DNA of 64,000 nucleotides, from the NCBI GenBank assembly GCA_017506865.1, contig JAFCMP010000066.1, forward strand, positions 62,001 to 126,000. The letters run 5' to 3'. Positions 36,901 through 46,000 of this stretch are shown one piece after another (the stretch's first letter is position 1; each line of letters begins with the position of its first letter). The notes under the pieces are model-generated. The model was not told the origin of the DNA. It was given only the letters and a program-made list of their open reading frames with translations, and did no database searches. The position numbers and the translations under genes were made by a program. The DNA comes from Tribonema minus (taxonomy: Eukaryota; Sar; Xanthophyceae; Tribonematales; Tribonemataceae).

Positions 36901-39900
36901 TGCGGGTTATTGTTTACAATACAATAGGATTAGCTTGAAAGTTAAGGCGCTATCAAAGCGCACGTCTTTATGTCAGTTGGTGCCAGGGCACACTGGCCAT
37001 CGTTGACGTTCACGCGAATTTCATGCATGGCACGGAGGATGGCATTACGCTCACCCCACCTAACCGTAACCCTACTTTATCAACTTCAACCAGATCAACC
37101 AGATGCGCAGTTGTGTGATCAAACGGGCATAACACCGTAAGATGTCAAATGCGTCTTCATTTGTTGTTGTCAGGGCACATTGGCCATCGTCGACGATCAC
37201 GCAGAGCTCATGGAGGGCACGGAGGACGGCATCACGCTGGACATCAACCCCAACGGCATCTCGTGCACGCTGTCCAAACACCTCCCCTCGTACATCGCCA
37301 AGCACATGGGCGGCTACGTCGACTCGTGGCTGCGCAAGCACGGTGAGTGAGTGAGTGAGTGAGTGAGTGAGTGAGTCAATGAGTGACTACAATCAAGCAC
37401 GTCCCCTTGTACATTGTCCAGCACATGGGCGGCTAGATGGTATCGAGGTGCAAGCATGGTGAGTGAGTGAGCGATTGAGTCAGTGAGTGAGTCAGTGAGT
37501 ACCTGATTGGGCTGCATTTGCGGGGAAAATTGGATGTGCTGCTGGCGCTGTAGAGCGCCTGAGACAGCTATGTACATATGGATTGTTGGTCATTCAGGTT
37601 GAATATCACTTGAAATTGGAGTGTTGTTGTGGCGCTCGTGTTGTGCTGAGTTGGCGTTCTCAACGCCACTGTGTTCTCGCTCGTGGTTGCTTGCAGCACC
37701 GCGGTGCAACAGCGGTCACAACTTTTCAATGCTCTTCATGCGTGCCGCCGGCGCTTTCTGTACAGTGTACATGCGCTTACCCGGTATGCTTCCGAGATCT
37801 ATGACAGCTTTGCCTCTGAGCCGTATGTATGTACCATGCATGCAGCGCATGTACCATGCATGCGGCGCTGAGTCGCATGCACCGACACATGTGCGCCACT
37901 GTAACACTGCTTCCTCTTCATGTATGCAGCGCCAAGCCGTGGTGACGTTGGCTTCTGCGCTTTGCACCCCAGGGGCCTCATACCTTGAAACATGCATCGA
38001 TTATCGTACTTCTATATGCTAATCCCACCCTCTTGTCATGTATGCAGCGTTGAGCCGTGGCGGCGTTGACTCTGGGGGCCTCATTCCTCGAACATTCATC
38101 GATTAGTAATCCGATTACTACACGTACCCACTCCCCCCCCTCGCCATGTATGCAGCGTTGAGCCGTAGCAACGTTGACTATGGGCGGTGCACCCCGGGGG
38201 CCTCATACGTGGAAAAATGCATTGATATGGCAATCTGATTACTGCGTTGAAAACATGCATCAACCGCTACACTTGTGGGTACTTCTGTATGCTTACCTCA
38301 CCCCCCTTGCCATTTGTGCAGCGTTGAGCCGTGGCGATGTTGACTTTTGGGCGGCGCACCCGGGGGGCCGCCGCATCATTGAAGTACCTCGAAGAATGCA
38401 TGGATTACTATACTTCTCCTTCTATATGCTAACCTCACCCCCTCGCCTCGTACATATGCAGCGTTGAGCCGTGGCGATGTTGACTTTTGGGCGGTGCACC
38501 CCGGTGGCCGCCGCATCATTGAGGAGGCGCAGAACGGACTGGGCCTCACTGAGGACCAGACGGCTGACTCCTGGGCCGTTCTCAATGAGTATGGTAACAT
38601 GCTGAGGTGAGAGCTCGAAACAAGGCAATTCAGTACCGTACATGTACTGCATGTCGTTCTACATACCGTATTCATGCGTGTGCTGATTCCTGGGCGTGCC
38701 ACAACGCAACATGCACGTCGAGTAGCTTTGTACAAGCGGAATCCGTGGTAACGTGTTTGGTGCTTACAATACGTGTTGTGGCCCAAAACCCTAACCCTAA
38801 CCCTAACTCTTCAAAGTGCGCATGCAGAATTTGCAGCGCGTGCTTCCTTTTTTATTATCCAAAATATGACACTCGTTTCTCTTCGAAGGCAGCGTACGGT
38901 GCGCAATCGATGATGCAGTTGAACAACTTTGATTCAGTTGACAGCTCTATGAGGTCGTCATAAAAATGCGTGCGCGCCGTCGCCGCCGTCCAAAGCGCAC
39001 GCAGGTGGCGCATCCTGTCGCGCCGAACACCGCCCCTGCACCGTCCGCAGCGATCAATGATTCGATGATTCCATCACGTCTTCGGTGATCAGAGTGCTGA
39101 TCAACATGGAATCCTTTGACGTATGTTGCTCTATGCTGTCGAGCTGTTTCAATTCAATCAAAGCCTCTGGTAGCACCATTGCCGTTGTCTGACTCGCATC
39201 TCGTCTTTCGTGAAGTGTGCAGCCCGGCGTACTCCATGCCGCAAAAAGTCGTGTCTTTGCTGGGACTGACTTCCATCAAACCGTCGTGCACCAGGTTTTG
39301 ATACATTTGAAATAAAAACCTGGACTCGATCGCACAACTGTACAGCAAACCTACTTTGAATTGGCGCACGCCTTGTAGCTTTCCGACTCCCCCCCCCCCC
39401 CCCCCCCCTTCCACTGTGCATGCCCCCCCTACCCCTCTTTCCCCCTGCAGCCCTACCCCCCAGAGTTGTTCGTCACGCCCCCCCTGACTCCCTTGCCCCT
39501 CTGATTCCCCTTCTACCCCCCCGCTTTCCCTCCTGCAGCCCCAGAATAATGTACGTGCTGTCGCGCGTGTTTGCACGCCACCAGGCCGCGCTACCCCCCA
39601 CAGAGCTATTCGTCACGCCCCCCCCCCCCGACGCCCCTGACCCCCCCCAATTCCCCTTCTGCCTCCCCCCCCCCCCCCCGCAGCCCCAGCGTAATGTACT
39701 TGCTGTTGCGCGTGTTTGCACGCCATTACGCGCCGTTAAGTGGTCTTCAATGACCAGCCGCTAACCCCCCGCCCCTTCCCCTTCATATGCCCCCCCCCCC
39801 CCCCCCCCCCCCCCCCTTCCCCCTGCAGCCCCAGCGTGATGTACGTGCTGTCGCGCGTGTTTGCGCGCCACCAGGCCGCGCTTGCCGCCGGCAAGCCCGG

Positions 39901-39975
39901 CTACGCCATGGGCCTCGCCTTTTCGTTCAGCCCCGCGTTGGCGCAGAGGGCATCATGCTGCGTCGCATCAACTAG
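24941..39975 (+). CDS. Membrane-anchored type III polyketide synthase (15 exons, one apparent 1-base loss)
   Basis: Type III PKSs condense malonyl-CoA units on an acyl-CoA starter to make pyrones, resorcinols or chalcone-type products. The C-terminal ~370 residues (exons 7-15) match the family: IIGLATGNPPYRCTQ, YGNSRIASRYFAVPDFTPD, the nucleophile Cys in GFMGCAAAMNGFR, VELSSVHTTFEDNINDAIL, the catalytic His in DFWAVHPGGRRIIEEAQNGL, and the Asn in NEYGNMLSPSVMYVLSRVF. It resembles the bacterial PKS18/alkylpyrone branch more than plant CHS. Exons 1-6 add a hydrophobic segment (TVGLVAVAGAVAIVSAVCIS), about 310 residues of Ala/Lys/Pro-rich sequence, then SIGCCCAVAGG and LPMVVASALTLVLAALLVV, a strong membrane anchor about 10 residues before the PKS domain. 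All exon phases close; total 829 residues if one C is restored at 39931-39934. As given, the frame shifts after AFSFSP and ends at 40015. The start codon is tentative. Product unknown. Confidence 0.88.
25238..25385 (+). CDS. PKS gene exon 2
   Basis: 148 bp, phase 0 to 1: FADYVQGLEVPEALEPIAS, then DPTTVGLVAVAGAV, the first half of a transmembrane segment finished in exon 3. Confidence 0.78.
25745..25948 (+). CDS. PKS gene exon 3
   Basis: 204 bp, phase 1 to 1. Completes the membrane span (AIVSAVCISCQG), then a very basic stretch GGGKASKRAKKKG and an Ala-rich, KKKK-containing linker. Confidence 0.8.
26354..26802 (+). CDS. PKS gene exon 4
   Basis: 449 bp, phase 1 to 0. Low-complexity Ala/Pro/Lys sequence (AAKAPAAAAVAEAKPQPP...), a basic patch DKKRTRRRARKSSG, a Gly-rich run and VREDDLYAQ. 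Confidence 0.75.
28382..28490 (+). repeat. Acceptor-edge copy of PKS exon 5
   Basis: TTCCAG plus about 60 bp nearly identical to the exon 5 start (GACCGCGCCCTGGCGGAGGC), then intron-like DNA with GCTGTCACGTGAC, itself repeated at 28190, 28265 and 28325. Confidence 0.9.
28566..28848 (+). CDS. PKS gene exon 5
   Basis: 283 bp, phase 0 to 1: DRALAEALAAEEAQSPSLSP, ADWEVVKRKPRKPKAAAAPP and an acidic Gly/Ala tail. The start of this exon is copied upstream at 28387. Confidence 0.82.
30880..31077 (+). CDS. PKS gene exon 6 (second membrane region)
   Basis: 198 bp, phase 1 to 1: EAVAVRKQAQKAAWRDC, a Cys-rich hydrophobic patch SIGCCCAVAGGLNMGMV and a strong span LAGVWLPMVVASALTLVL that continues into exon 7. 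Confidence 0.82.
31458..31552 (+). CDS. PKS gene exon 7 (anchor to PKS joint)
   Basis: 95 bp, phase 1 to 0. Ends the membrane span (ALLVVRGRKREET) and starts the PKS fold at MYPVIIGLATGNPPYRCTQ. One exon therefore carries both anchor and enzyme sequence. Confidence 0.88.
32536..32664 (+). CDS. PKS gene exon 8
   Basis: 43 codons, phase 0: KQALAIAQKVPGCESVKPVL then RIYGNSRIASRYFAVPDFTP, the conserved N-terminal PKS block. Confidence 0.93.
32850..33420 (+). repeat. Donor-edge copies of PKS exon 8
   Basis: Three copies of the exon end and GTGAGTCTGCCTT donor at about 32851-32920, 33100-33172 and 33354-33423, about 250 bp apart, separated by a tandem CATCATAGCAG unit. Confidence 0.93.
33598..33655 (+). 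repeat. Acceptor-edge copy of PKS exon 9
   Basis: Copy of the exon 9 start, still encoding FYPANGSFL-like sequence, but the acceptor reads TAG after CCTTGG. Confidence 0.85.
33795..33944 (+). CDS. PKS gene exon 9
   Basis: 50 codons, phase 0: ASPDDPLFYPADGSFQVPVS, ARLDKFRECAVPLVCSVARR and AIMEAGLHPE. Poly-C tract before the acceptor, GTGCGC donor. Confidence 0.92.
34094..34158 (+). repeat. Donor-edge copy of PKS exon 9
   Basis: Copy of the exon end (ARRAIKEAGLHPEV) with the same GTGCGCACGCG donor. Confidence 0.9.
34630..35080 (+). repeat. Acceptor-edge cascade of PKS exon 10
   Basis: Four copies of CCTCAG plus the start of exon 10 (LxKLVVVSSTGFL-like) at about 34631, 34764, 34887 and 35024, before the real one at 35159. 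Intron between copies is repeated too. Confidence 0.93.
35159..35259 (+). CDS. PKS gene exon 10
   Basis: 101 bp, phase 0 to 2: DLDKLVVVSSTGFLGPGLDC then EIIKRLRMKRSVD. A partial donor copy lies at 35336-35378. Confidence 0.93.
35637..35830 (+). repeat. Acceptor-edge copies of PKS exon 11
   Basis: Two copies of GCAG/GAGCCTGACAGGGtTC, each running through the active-site codons in decayed form. Confidence 0.9.
35891..35987 (+). CDS. PKS gene exon 11 (active-site Cys)
   Basis: 97 bp, phase 2 to 0: SLIGFMGCAAAMNGFRIAND then YVRCHPGKFALM. Carries the nucleophilic cysteine. Confidence 0.95.
36583..36700 (+). repeat. Acceptor-edge copies of PKS exon 12
   Basis: Two copies of poly-C plus CAG/CTGTG, the first extending about 45 bp into the exon (GTCCcTGCACACGAC). 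Confidence 0.88.
36749..36880 (+). CDS. PKS gene exon 12
   Basis: 44 codons, phase 0: LCVELSSVHTTFEDNINDAI then FADGCAACVLSGETASSAAK. Confidence 0.95.
36976..37064 (+). repeat. Acceptor-edge copy of PKS exon 13
   Basis: Long copy (about 80 bp) of the exon 13 start: CAGGGCACACTGGCCATCG, ending in ITLT rather than ITLDIN. Confidence 0.9.
37174..37342 (+). CDS. PKS gene exon 13
   Basis: 169 bp, phase 0 to 1: GTLAIVDDHAELMEGTEDGI, LDINPNGISCTLSKHLPSYI and AKHMGGYVDSWLRKH. The donor is a (GTGA)n microsatellite; a partial donor copy follows at 37398-37465. Confidence 0.94.
37343..37378 (+). repeat. (GTGA)n array at the exon 13 donor
   Basis: About eight GTGA units start exactly at the splice donor, giving a series of possible GTGAGT donors four bases apart. 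A second, shorter array follows the donor copy at 37458-37500. Confidence 0.9.
37920..38400 (+). repeat. Acceptor-edge cascade of PKS exon 14
   Basis: Four copies of ATGCAG/CGTTGAGCCGTGG at about 37928, 38048, 38153 and 38322 before the real exon at 38462. Similarity to the true exon rises with proximity; the nearest copy is almost identical for about 60 bp. Confidence 0.95.
38462..38606 (+). CDS. PKS gene exon 14 (catalytic His and Asn)
   Basis: 145 bp, phase 1 to 2: ALSRGDVDFWAVHPGGRRII, EEAQNGLGLTEDQTADSWAV and LNEYGNML. Carries the catalytic His and Asn. Confidence 0.95.
38786..38808. repeat. Interstitial telomere-type tract (CCCTAA)
   Basis: Three to four CCCTAA units in the intron before the last PKS exon. 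Confidence 0.9.
39445..39740 (+). repeat. Acceptor-edge copies of PKS exon 15
   Basis: Copies of GCAG/CCCCAGcgTaATGTAC at about 39537-39597 and 39679-39740, with a weaker one near 39448. Confidence 0.92.
39829..39975 (+). CDS. PKS gene exon 15 (last, frame shifted by one base)
   Basis: Encodes PSVMYVLSRVFARHQAALAA, GKPGYAMGLAFSFSP and then, only after a frame change at the CCCC of 39931-39934, the family C-terminus with GAEGIMLRRIN and a stop at 39973-39975. Read as given, the frame runs to a stop at 40013-40015 with an unrelated tail. Confidence 0.9.
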   Translation, partial: PQRDVRAVARVCAPPGRACRRQARLRHGPRLFVQPRVGAEGIMLRRIN

Positions 39976-40015
39976 AGGAGCGTCACCCCCCGCCCCCCCC
40001 CATCCCCTCCTGTAA

Positions 40016-43000
40016 CGGAGTGCTGCGATTGCCCCCCCCTCCCTCCCCCTAATCCCTTCACAATGGTGGGGCAGCGGCGCCGGTAGTGAGATGTGTCAGC
40101 GTACGGAGCTGTACCTTTCGTCCCCCCCCATTCGCAATACGTCGTCAACGGAGCAGCACCCCAGGCGATGCGTCGACATACGGAGCACTGCTGCCCCCCC
40201 TCCCCCCACCCCCACCCCCCTACTTGGGCCCTAATTGGGGGGGGAGGGGGGGGGGCAGCAGCGAGCGTCGCGTCTACCACGCGCGCGCACTGCCGACTAT
40301 CGGATTCCTGTGTGGTGTGTGGGTGAGGGGGGGGGGGGGGTTTGGATGACGCAGCGCGGCTTACTCAGGTGGGTGCGTGTGCGTTGATGACCAGTAGTTA
40401 GGTCGGTATACACCTTTGATTGCTTGGCAGGTACCCATCAGCATCACATCATGTACGTAGGTGCGCATTTGAAAACGGGTACGTTGGGTATGCATCCATT
40501 GGGCAGGTAGATTTCTGCATCAAGACAGAGGGATGCTTGCCTATCAGGTAGTCAGGCGCGTCTATACCCATCGCGTCTATAGCCATCGTTGGCGTCGCTG
40601 CTGTTGTCAAGCGGCAATTGAGCCTTAGATGTGTGTAGGCTGCACCGGAAAGCTGCCGCACCACATGCCGCACTGCAAGCGCCAGAGTTCAAGGTCAAAA
40701 TGTGGCGTTGTGAATTCTCCATATCCTTTAATAACACGACCAGCGCTCTGTATTTCGAGCCACATCATGCACGTACCAAGGATTGTTGTGTGAGAAATGA
40801 GCCAGGGTGTCGAATAGCGGACGACAACCCTAAACCCTAACCGTAACCCTAATCCTCACTCACGCAACGCAAACCTGTTTTCTATGCATGCAGTGCACTT
40901 CCAATGCAGGTGGCACCAGGAGGTGGAAAGCACTTCAGTCGTGATTTTATTAGACTGCTGTAGAGCATAGTTTGAAGTATACTTGAAGTATATACTGGAC
41001 CTCTGCTAAGCAGGAATTGACAGATGCACTCAGAGCGGCATGCGACATTGGCAAATGTCTCATGAACGTATGGCATCGCTCGAAGCCATCCGTTGGCCCA
41101 GCGAGAACTGCATATTTGAGCAAGCACAGCTCCTTCCGCTGCGTCATCAGTGCCGCAAAGATCTGCTTGAGCGCATGCATGGTGTTGTGCCAATATCCAT
41201 CGCTGCCATGTTAATCCCAAGGTCCCCAACAGCGTCGCAGCTACGCGTCCCCTCATTCATCTTCCCCCCCTTGCCCCTGCGTTGTTTGTGACCCGTTTGT
41301 GCGCGCAGGCACACAGCACCTGGACGCACAATACACGCGTGCCGCCGCAGTCACGTCACGCACCCGCTGCCGCTCGCGAGCACAACTCGGTAGAGCCAGC
41401 CTGCGTCATCCTCCAGAAACAATCGTCTTGTGGTCATGTGCGTTATTTGGACTGCGTTTGTGGGTTTCGATCCGAGCGGCGTGCGCGTCCCCCGCGCGTA
41501 CTCGCCCCCGCGTGTGTGTGTGTTTCGCGCGATGACGTACGTGAAGTAGTAGAGGTGGTACAACTTGAAGTGGAGCGTCACACACGCACTGCAGGCGCGC
41601 CCTTCAGTCGGCCACTGCATGGCGGCGTGTGCTGCATCGGCGCTTGCCTATGTGTGTGTACGCATTGCCTAACGCTGAAGTGGGCAACGCGCGGCAATGC
41701 GGCAAGTGCGTGCCTTCCAGCAGCAGTTGAACCTCTCAGCGCATAGTCCTTGGCTTGGGGTCAGAGGTGGCTGGAAGTGCATGCAGCCAGTTGCCATTTC
41801 AATTGAGCACTGCAAGAGGCACTTTCGCCCTTCCTTTCCGGCGAGGCGGGCTGTTAAGCTGAGTTAGGGATAGCGGGATAATTGCGAGTGTGTCGTGGAC
41901 AAAACGAGAGGGAGGATTGTGACAGTATCCTCATTGTCGATGCCTGCCTTGCTTGCTTGTTGCTCTGGCGCTATGTGAGAAATTGGTCTGTGGGCCACTG
42001 TCATTGGGAGTCTTTGCTTGCAAGCTGCGCATGTTTGCGCATGCTCTCCTCGAATGGCTCCCTGTGGCATGATGATGCATACAACATCGCACCCCTCTTT
42101 GGTTTATTGCTTTTTCTTTTTTTGCCTTGGGCCCAATGCACTCATGCAGGAAGAGAATGAAACCAGCGGTTGAAGCCGCCAACGATACCTGCACCACACA
42201 CGTGTGCACATGCGCAAAACACATTGTCGGATAGGGGGAGGAAAGGCACCTCCTGAACTTTGAGTTGAACTCATCATCTCGAAGGTGTATGTCCAAGTAC
42301 AAATTTACCTGGGAAAATACTTACCAAGAGCTGCAGGGTGCACTGCTACCATCGCACACACTTGCCAATGTGGTCACACATCAAGTTGTGCTCCACGCAG
42401 CTAGTGCCACAGCCATACCAGGGAGCCAGCGATTACCCAATGGCGATGCAACTGGCCCATGACATGCACACGACACGAAATGATGGTGCAGTGGTTCTGC
42501 TGTAGAACATCATCTGCGATCGTGAGCAGCAGACTGTTGTCCTCGATGCAATGCACGTGCCATTTGGTGCAGCGTGGCGGAGCGGCTTGTTGAAGTAATT
42601 TTCAAGTAGTTTTTTGGTGTCAGTCGAATCTGAAACACACAACAGGTTGGAGCTGCGCATTGGCAGTCGCCGCAAGTGACCTTGGATTGGCGCCAGGCAA
42701 TATTGAAGCAGTCTGGCGCAATCAAAGGCGCTCTAAAGTACTCCATCTGACCTGCGTTTTTGAACAGCTGTGCAGCCCCTGACACCAGACATGCGCACTA
42801 TTTGTACAATGCTGAGGGCAGTTGCAGGCACCGTGACAAAATCATTTGCTTTTTCAGGCACACGTCAAGCTACGTGTACGTGCTGTATATTTTGAAATAT
42901 TTTTTGAGTTGTGAGCCAAATGAAAAAAAAAGACACGTTGTTTCATTATGCGCCAGGGATTGGACCACACGACCTCTACGACGCTAGTCGGAAGTAACGA

Positions 43001-46000
43001 TGTGGCTATCCGTGCCCCGGTGAATTGTTAGGCTTTAAATGAGAATCTGAAGCTTTGTCCTTCTGCTACATTGAACGATCGATTGCAAGGCCGCATGATG
43101 CGACAACTCATGTCATCAGGCACGTGTGGACAGCAAGTAGTTGGTCGTAAACTCTGTCGGCAGCTCAACAATGCCTTCGGGCACCCACCCAAGAGGGTTT
43201 GTCTGCGCATATAAAAGCACTGCAAGTCATATTCAGTAGCTGAGGGCACGCTTGACCTTGCAGCAGTCAAGGAACGGGCGACCTGTAGCTGTAGCTGCAG
43301 CGCAGTCGTCTGCTATAGCAATAGGCCAACAAGAGAGTGCACCTCAAGATGACACTCAGAGTTGCACAATCATGCCCCAGCGTGTGTCGCAACAGCAGCA
43401 CAAGGCAGACTGAAGAAAAAATTAGGGCTCAAAAGAAGCAGCCACTGCTGCTTGCCTGCACGTTGCGCCACCGTTATTGAGTAACGTGAAGTTACATAAA
43501 AGTAATTTGAAGTTGGCCGGATTTTTGAAGTGCATGCCAAAACAAAACTGGCGCGCCCCCATGGCGCTGTTGGTGTGTGTGGATGTGGTTGATCGGTCGG
43601 TTTGGTTGCGGTTTTGCTTCATGCAGTGGGCGTAGGCGTGCTACCTCTGAGGCGCTGCGACTGCTTCAGCTGGTGGCAGTGATCGGAACTCAGGACGTCA
43701 TACGAGATATGGCGTGTGTGAGCGGTGCGCGGCAGGTGAGTCGGTAGCTGATGGAGATGTTGCAGTGGCAAGTGCATCATGCCTATATGGTTTCACATCT
43801 GTCCATTGAGTGGTCTCGACTGACAACCACCATGAAAGCCCAATATTGATGGATCATGCGTACGCCGAACCACAAATAGCAGTTCGCACTGTGCTGGCAC
43901 CAGCCACTCTGCTACAGCAGCGTGTCATTGAGTCTGTCATGTTTGCTCTGTGCTGATCTGTCATCGGATGTCAATGATGACATCAATTCACTACTCAAAC
44001 ACACTTATGCTAAACGCAACGAAAGCGATTGGCAGTTGCCACTGGCAGACAGAAGACGACAAGTTGCGCACACAGGAACATGTATGACTTGCGATATGAT
44101 CGATTCAATGATGATCGATAGGTTCCGGTTGATCACTGCCTCTGTCAAGGTCAGATTTATGAATGCGCGTGCACATACATGCTTTGTGAAGTTCAAATGT
44201 ACCACATGGCACACGGCCCAGCTTGGCGTACGTTTCAGGCTCAGCAGCTGGCTCAAATCAATGTTTTCGCCCACTTTGCATTGTATGACCTACATTTCGT
44301 CAGCCTCAAGCAGGGCTCCTCAGAATTGAGATGAGATGGTGCACAGAGCAGATGCTGCCTGGCAGCTCCTAATAGCATCACGTTATTAATGTCGGCCTCC
44401 GAAATGACTTTAAGAACATCTTTTATCGTTCTGCTCTGGGATTGAATTAATAAGCAGTTGAAGAAGGATTTGAGAGTGCCACAGTGAGGAAAAGTTACTG
44501 ATCATCACACTGCAAGTGGCCACACACCTTGACAGAGCAGGGGTCTCAAATTACAGATGAACGCCACCAAATGCCTATGCTGTGTAATGTGATATTTCGG
44601 CCTCCTGCATGTGCAGTGATTTGCGCGCACCTTTGGTCATATCTGCACTGCAAACCTGCTCATGACTAAGTTCCAGGCCCACTACATGACAAATACCTCT
44701 GGTGTTTTTCAACACCGCCAATGCCAGAGAAATTTGCTACTTCGAAAAGTAAGTACATTGGAGGCGATTTGTGCAGTAACTAATGTGACACCACCACATC
44801 TGAACGCAGTCGATTGATTGATCAGATGCACTTGGGGAAGCTTGTAATGCTAATTTGACACCGCCAATGCCACAACGGTCCCCTATGCCAGGGAAGTGAT
44901 ATATTGGACTGGTGAATATGAAGACTGTGCGGGGTCCGTGGAAGTAACAGTGGTGAATGCTTGTCATTGCGCTTCCAGTCGGCGTGCACATATTGCATTC
45001 AGTGATGGTGACTGAGTTGTATGAGCACGGTCGCGCTGCACGTACAGCAGCCATGCACGCAGCCTGAAGCTCCTGCACTCTCAAACTTTCTGTCATGTCC
45101 CACCGCAGCTGACCAGAACGCATTCTGCGATCACCAGCTTCATGGTTGACGTGCAGTTGGGTGCTTGTCAGGACCAACGCAGTAGGGGAGGGGGGCGGGG
45201 GTGGAAAAGGGAAGGGAGGGGGCAATGCCATTCAGCGAGGTCACATTGTGTGACTTTGTCAATGAACATAGACACGCTTTGTAACCAGGTACAGGCTGGC
45301 AGTCTCTGGTGCAAAACCAAAAACTTGAAGTTGACGCAAGTTTAACATGTGGGCTTCCTGCCTCCTGTACATAAGTGAGTGTGACCTCGCTGCATACAGT
45401 GCCTCAATGGGTTCTGCATATGCGTGCTGCTGCTCTGCGGAAACACATTGTCAAGTGTGCATTTACACACCAACAAGTGCACATTGTTGTGGAGGTCACA
45501 TGACCGCTGGGTGTGGACCTGTGAGGGCAGTGCCCTGTGCACCATGGGTGTGTGTGGGGGGTAGGGAGGTGGGGTGCGAGTTGGGGGGGTGGGGGGGTGC
45601 GGGTGGGGGTGGGGTGTTGGCCCTCCCTGATCCTGGGGCGCAACTGCGATTGCCCCCGCCCACCCCTGCGTCCGCTTCGCCTCCCGTGTCCACAGTCACT
45701 GTTGACCGAAGAGAGGGCATGGATGAGTGGGTATATTCCTTGCTCTTTGGCTTCCTTTTACAATATCCTCTGTTGGCTTGCTGCCGGCAGGGGCAACGAT
45801 TCTGCATGTACACCCCATGATGCGTAGCTATAGCTAGGATTCATCATTTCCCACAACATGTAGGCAACGTCCAGCAGTGATTGTCGCCGTCATCAGTCAG
45901 CAAATTGATGCCAGTGCGCGAAGGCAATGTGTTTCTTCAAAGGTTAGCATTGCAATGACCCATTTATCGCAATGGTACCAGATGATTTGATGGCGCTGCT

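Noticed and set aside
37342..37500. GTGAGT arrays considered as a CRISPR or satellite
   Set aside because: Four-base microsatellite at a splice donor; no spacers.
41040..41291. Plus-strand frame MRHWQMSHERMASLEAIRWP...
   Set aside because: Reads somewhat like protein, but no family, no linked exons; the opposite strand is open as well.
43922..44329. 136-codon plus-strand frame
   Set aside because: No recognisable domain, and AT-richer than the genes here; it could be chance.
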